Shown here piece after piece: positions 14,142 through 14,743 of a stretch of 14,743 bases of DNA. Under the pieces are notes generated by a model. It was given only the letters and a program-made list of their open reading frames with translations. It was not told the DNA's origin and ran no database searches. This stretch comes from JAYSRU01 sp043720875 (GTDB lineage: Bacteria > Bacteroidota > Bacteroidia > Flavobacteriales_D > Crocinitomicaceae). The DNA is taken from NCBI GenBank assembly GCA_043720875.1, contig JAYSRU010000107.1, positions 1 to 14,743 on the forward strand, written 5' to 3'. The position numbers and the translations under genes are program-made. Every line of letters begins with the position of its first letter. Positions within the stretch are counted from its first letter, which is position 1.

Positions 14142-14743
14142 TTAAATTACTTTCGCTTCGTTGTGTAAAAGTGCCACTAATTCATCCAGGTTATTTGGAT
14201 CAATCATTTTGCATTTGGTTTTTACTGGAGGCATTTCGAATGAGGTAAATGATGTTAACGCAACAGCATTTGATGACGGAAGCACCGTCAACGGTTTAGT
14301 ACGCGCCGCCATAATACCTCTCATGTTTGGTATTCTTTGTTCTGCCATACCTTTAGCACACGAAATTACCAACGGTAGGTTTGCCTCAACAATTTGAACA
14401 CCACCAGTAATTTCACGCTCCATAGTTGCTCTGTTTCCAGCAACATCTAATTTACTAACAATAGAGATTAAAGGTAGGTCTAACACTTCTGCAAGCATTC
14501 CAGCTACTTGTGAACCGTTATAATTGATTGTTTCTTTTCCGGTCAAGATTAAATCATATCCATTAGATTTTGCATATGCTCCAATTTCTGCCGCAACTAA
14601 ATACGCATCACTTGCAACTGCATCAATACGAACGGAGTCGTCTGCACCGATAGCTAAGGCTTTACGAATCATCGATTCATCTTCTGCTCCACCAACTGTT
14701 ATAGTGGTTACAGTTCCGCCAAGAGTTTCCTTCAATTCAAGTG
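14142..14743 (-). CDS. etfB: Electron transfer flavoprotein, beta subunit (5' end outside window)
   Basis: The frame is open to the right edge; a TTG at 14735 is an internal codon, not the start. About 200 of an expected 245-250 residues are present, so roughly the first 45-50 are missing. Family landmarks are KALAIGADDSVRID, LTGKETINYNGSQVAGMLAE (an alpha-helical nucleotide-loop region), LPLISIV, the MEREITGGVQIVEANLP strand and PNMRGIMAARTKPL. The beta subunit binds AMP and forms the dimer with EtfA. It is the first known gene of the operon etfB-etfA. Confidence 0.97.
   Translation of the reverse strand, partial: LELKETLGGTVTTITVGGAEDESMIRKALAIGADDSVRIDAVASDAYLVAAEIGAYAKSNGYDLILTGKETINYNGSQVAGMLAEVLDLPLISIVSKLDVAGNRATMEREITGGVQIVEANLPLVISCAKGMAEQRIPNMRGIMAARTKPLTVLPSSNAVALTSFTSFEMPPVKTKCKMIDPNNLDELVALLHNEAKVI

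Noticed and set aside
1..14743. CRISPR array, tRNA or rRNA genes, insertion sequence or phage
   Set aside because: No regularly spaced short repeats, cloverleaf consensus, transposase or phage gene is visible on either strand; the only long repeat is the pair at 2111 and 4992.

Overview
The window looks like chromosomal DNA from a Bacteroidota bacterium, most likely of the order Flavobacteriales. The DNA is AT-rich. Two proteins end in Por/type IX secretion (T9SS) C-terminal sorting domains with the YPNP motif. Several start regions carry the Bacteroidota -7 promoter element TAnnTTTG, and Shine-Dalgarno sequences are weak or absent. The run etfB - etfA - bifunctional nuclease - nupC is a gene order I recall from flavobacteria. 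Genus cannot be set from the sequence alone.

Layout. 1-860: 3' end of a large secreted SprB-repeat/T9SS protein (+) with a strong terminator. 873-1700: EI24/CysZ-like membrane protein (-). 1701-2303: a 603-base stretch with no intact gene; its right part is a decayed copy of the beginning of the methyltransferase gene found 2,881 bases further on. 2304-4791: a sensor kinase (TPR-TM-HisKA_2-HATPase) and LytTR response regulator, overlapping, on the minus strand and sitting between the two repeat copies. 5015-5767: membrane-anchored TylF-type methyltransferase (+). 5876-6421: small secreted PsbP/DcrB-like protein (+). 6437-8695: a serine beta-lactamase-like hydrolase with a T9SS tail, directly abutting an EamA transporter (-). 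8880-10478: an ABC exporter made of a permease gene split by a frameshift and its ATPase (+). 10470-14743: minus-strand block reading etfB (cut by the window end), etfA, terminator, bifunctional nuclease, CNT nucleoside transporter and a small secreted cysteine-containing protein.

How the genes work together. EtfA and EtfB form the flavoprotein that passes electrons from acyl-CoA dehydrogenases to the quinone pool. The kinase and regulator form one signalling pair by gene overlap. The permease pieces and ATPase would form one transporter if the frame were intact. The hydrolase and EamA exporter are co-transcribed but no shared pathway can be read from sequence.

The most unusual signal is the 168-base direct repeat (150 of 168 identical, first 68 perfect) bracketing the two-component operon: 2111-2278 is a broken 5' piece and 4992-5159 is the start of the intact methyltransferase gene. 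This suggests an insertion, integration or paralog-decay event. Second is the single +1 frameshift in the ABC permease. I did not find CRISPR arrays, tRNA or rRNA genes, insertion sequences or a clear new defence system.
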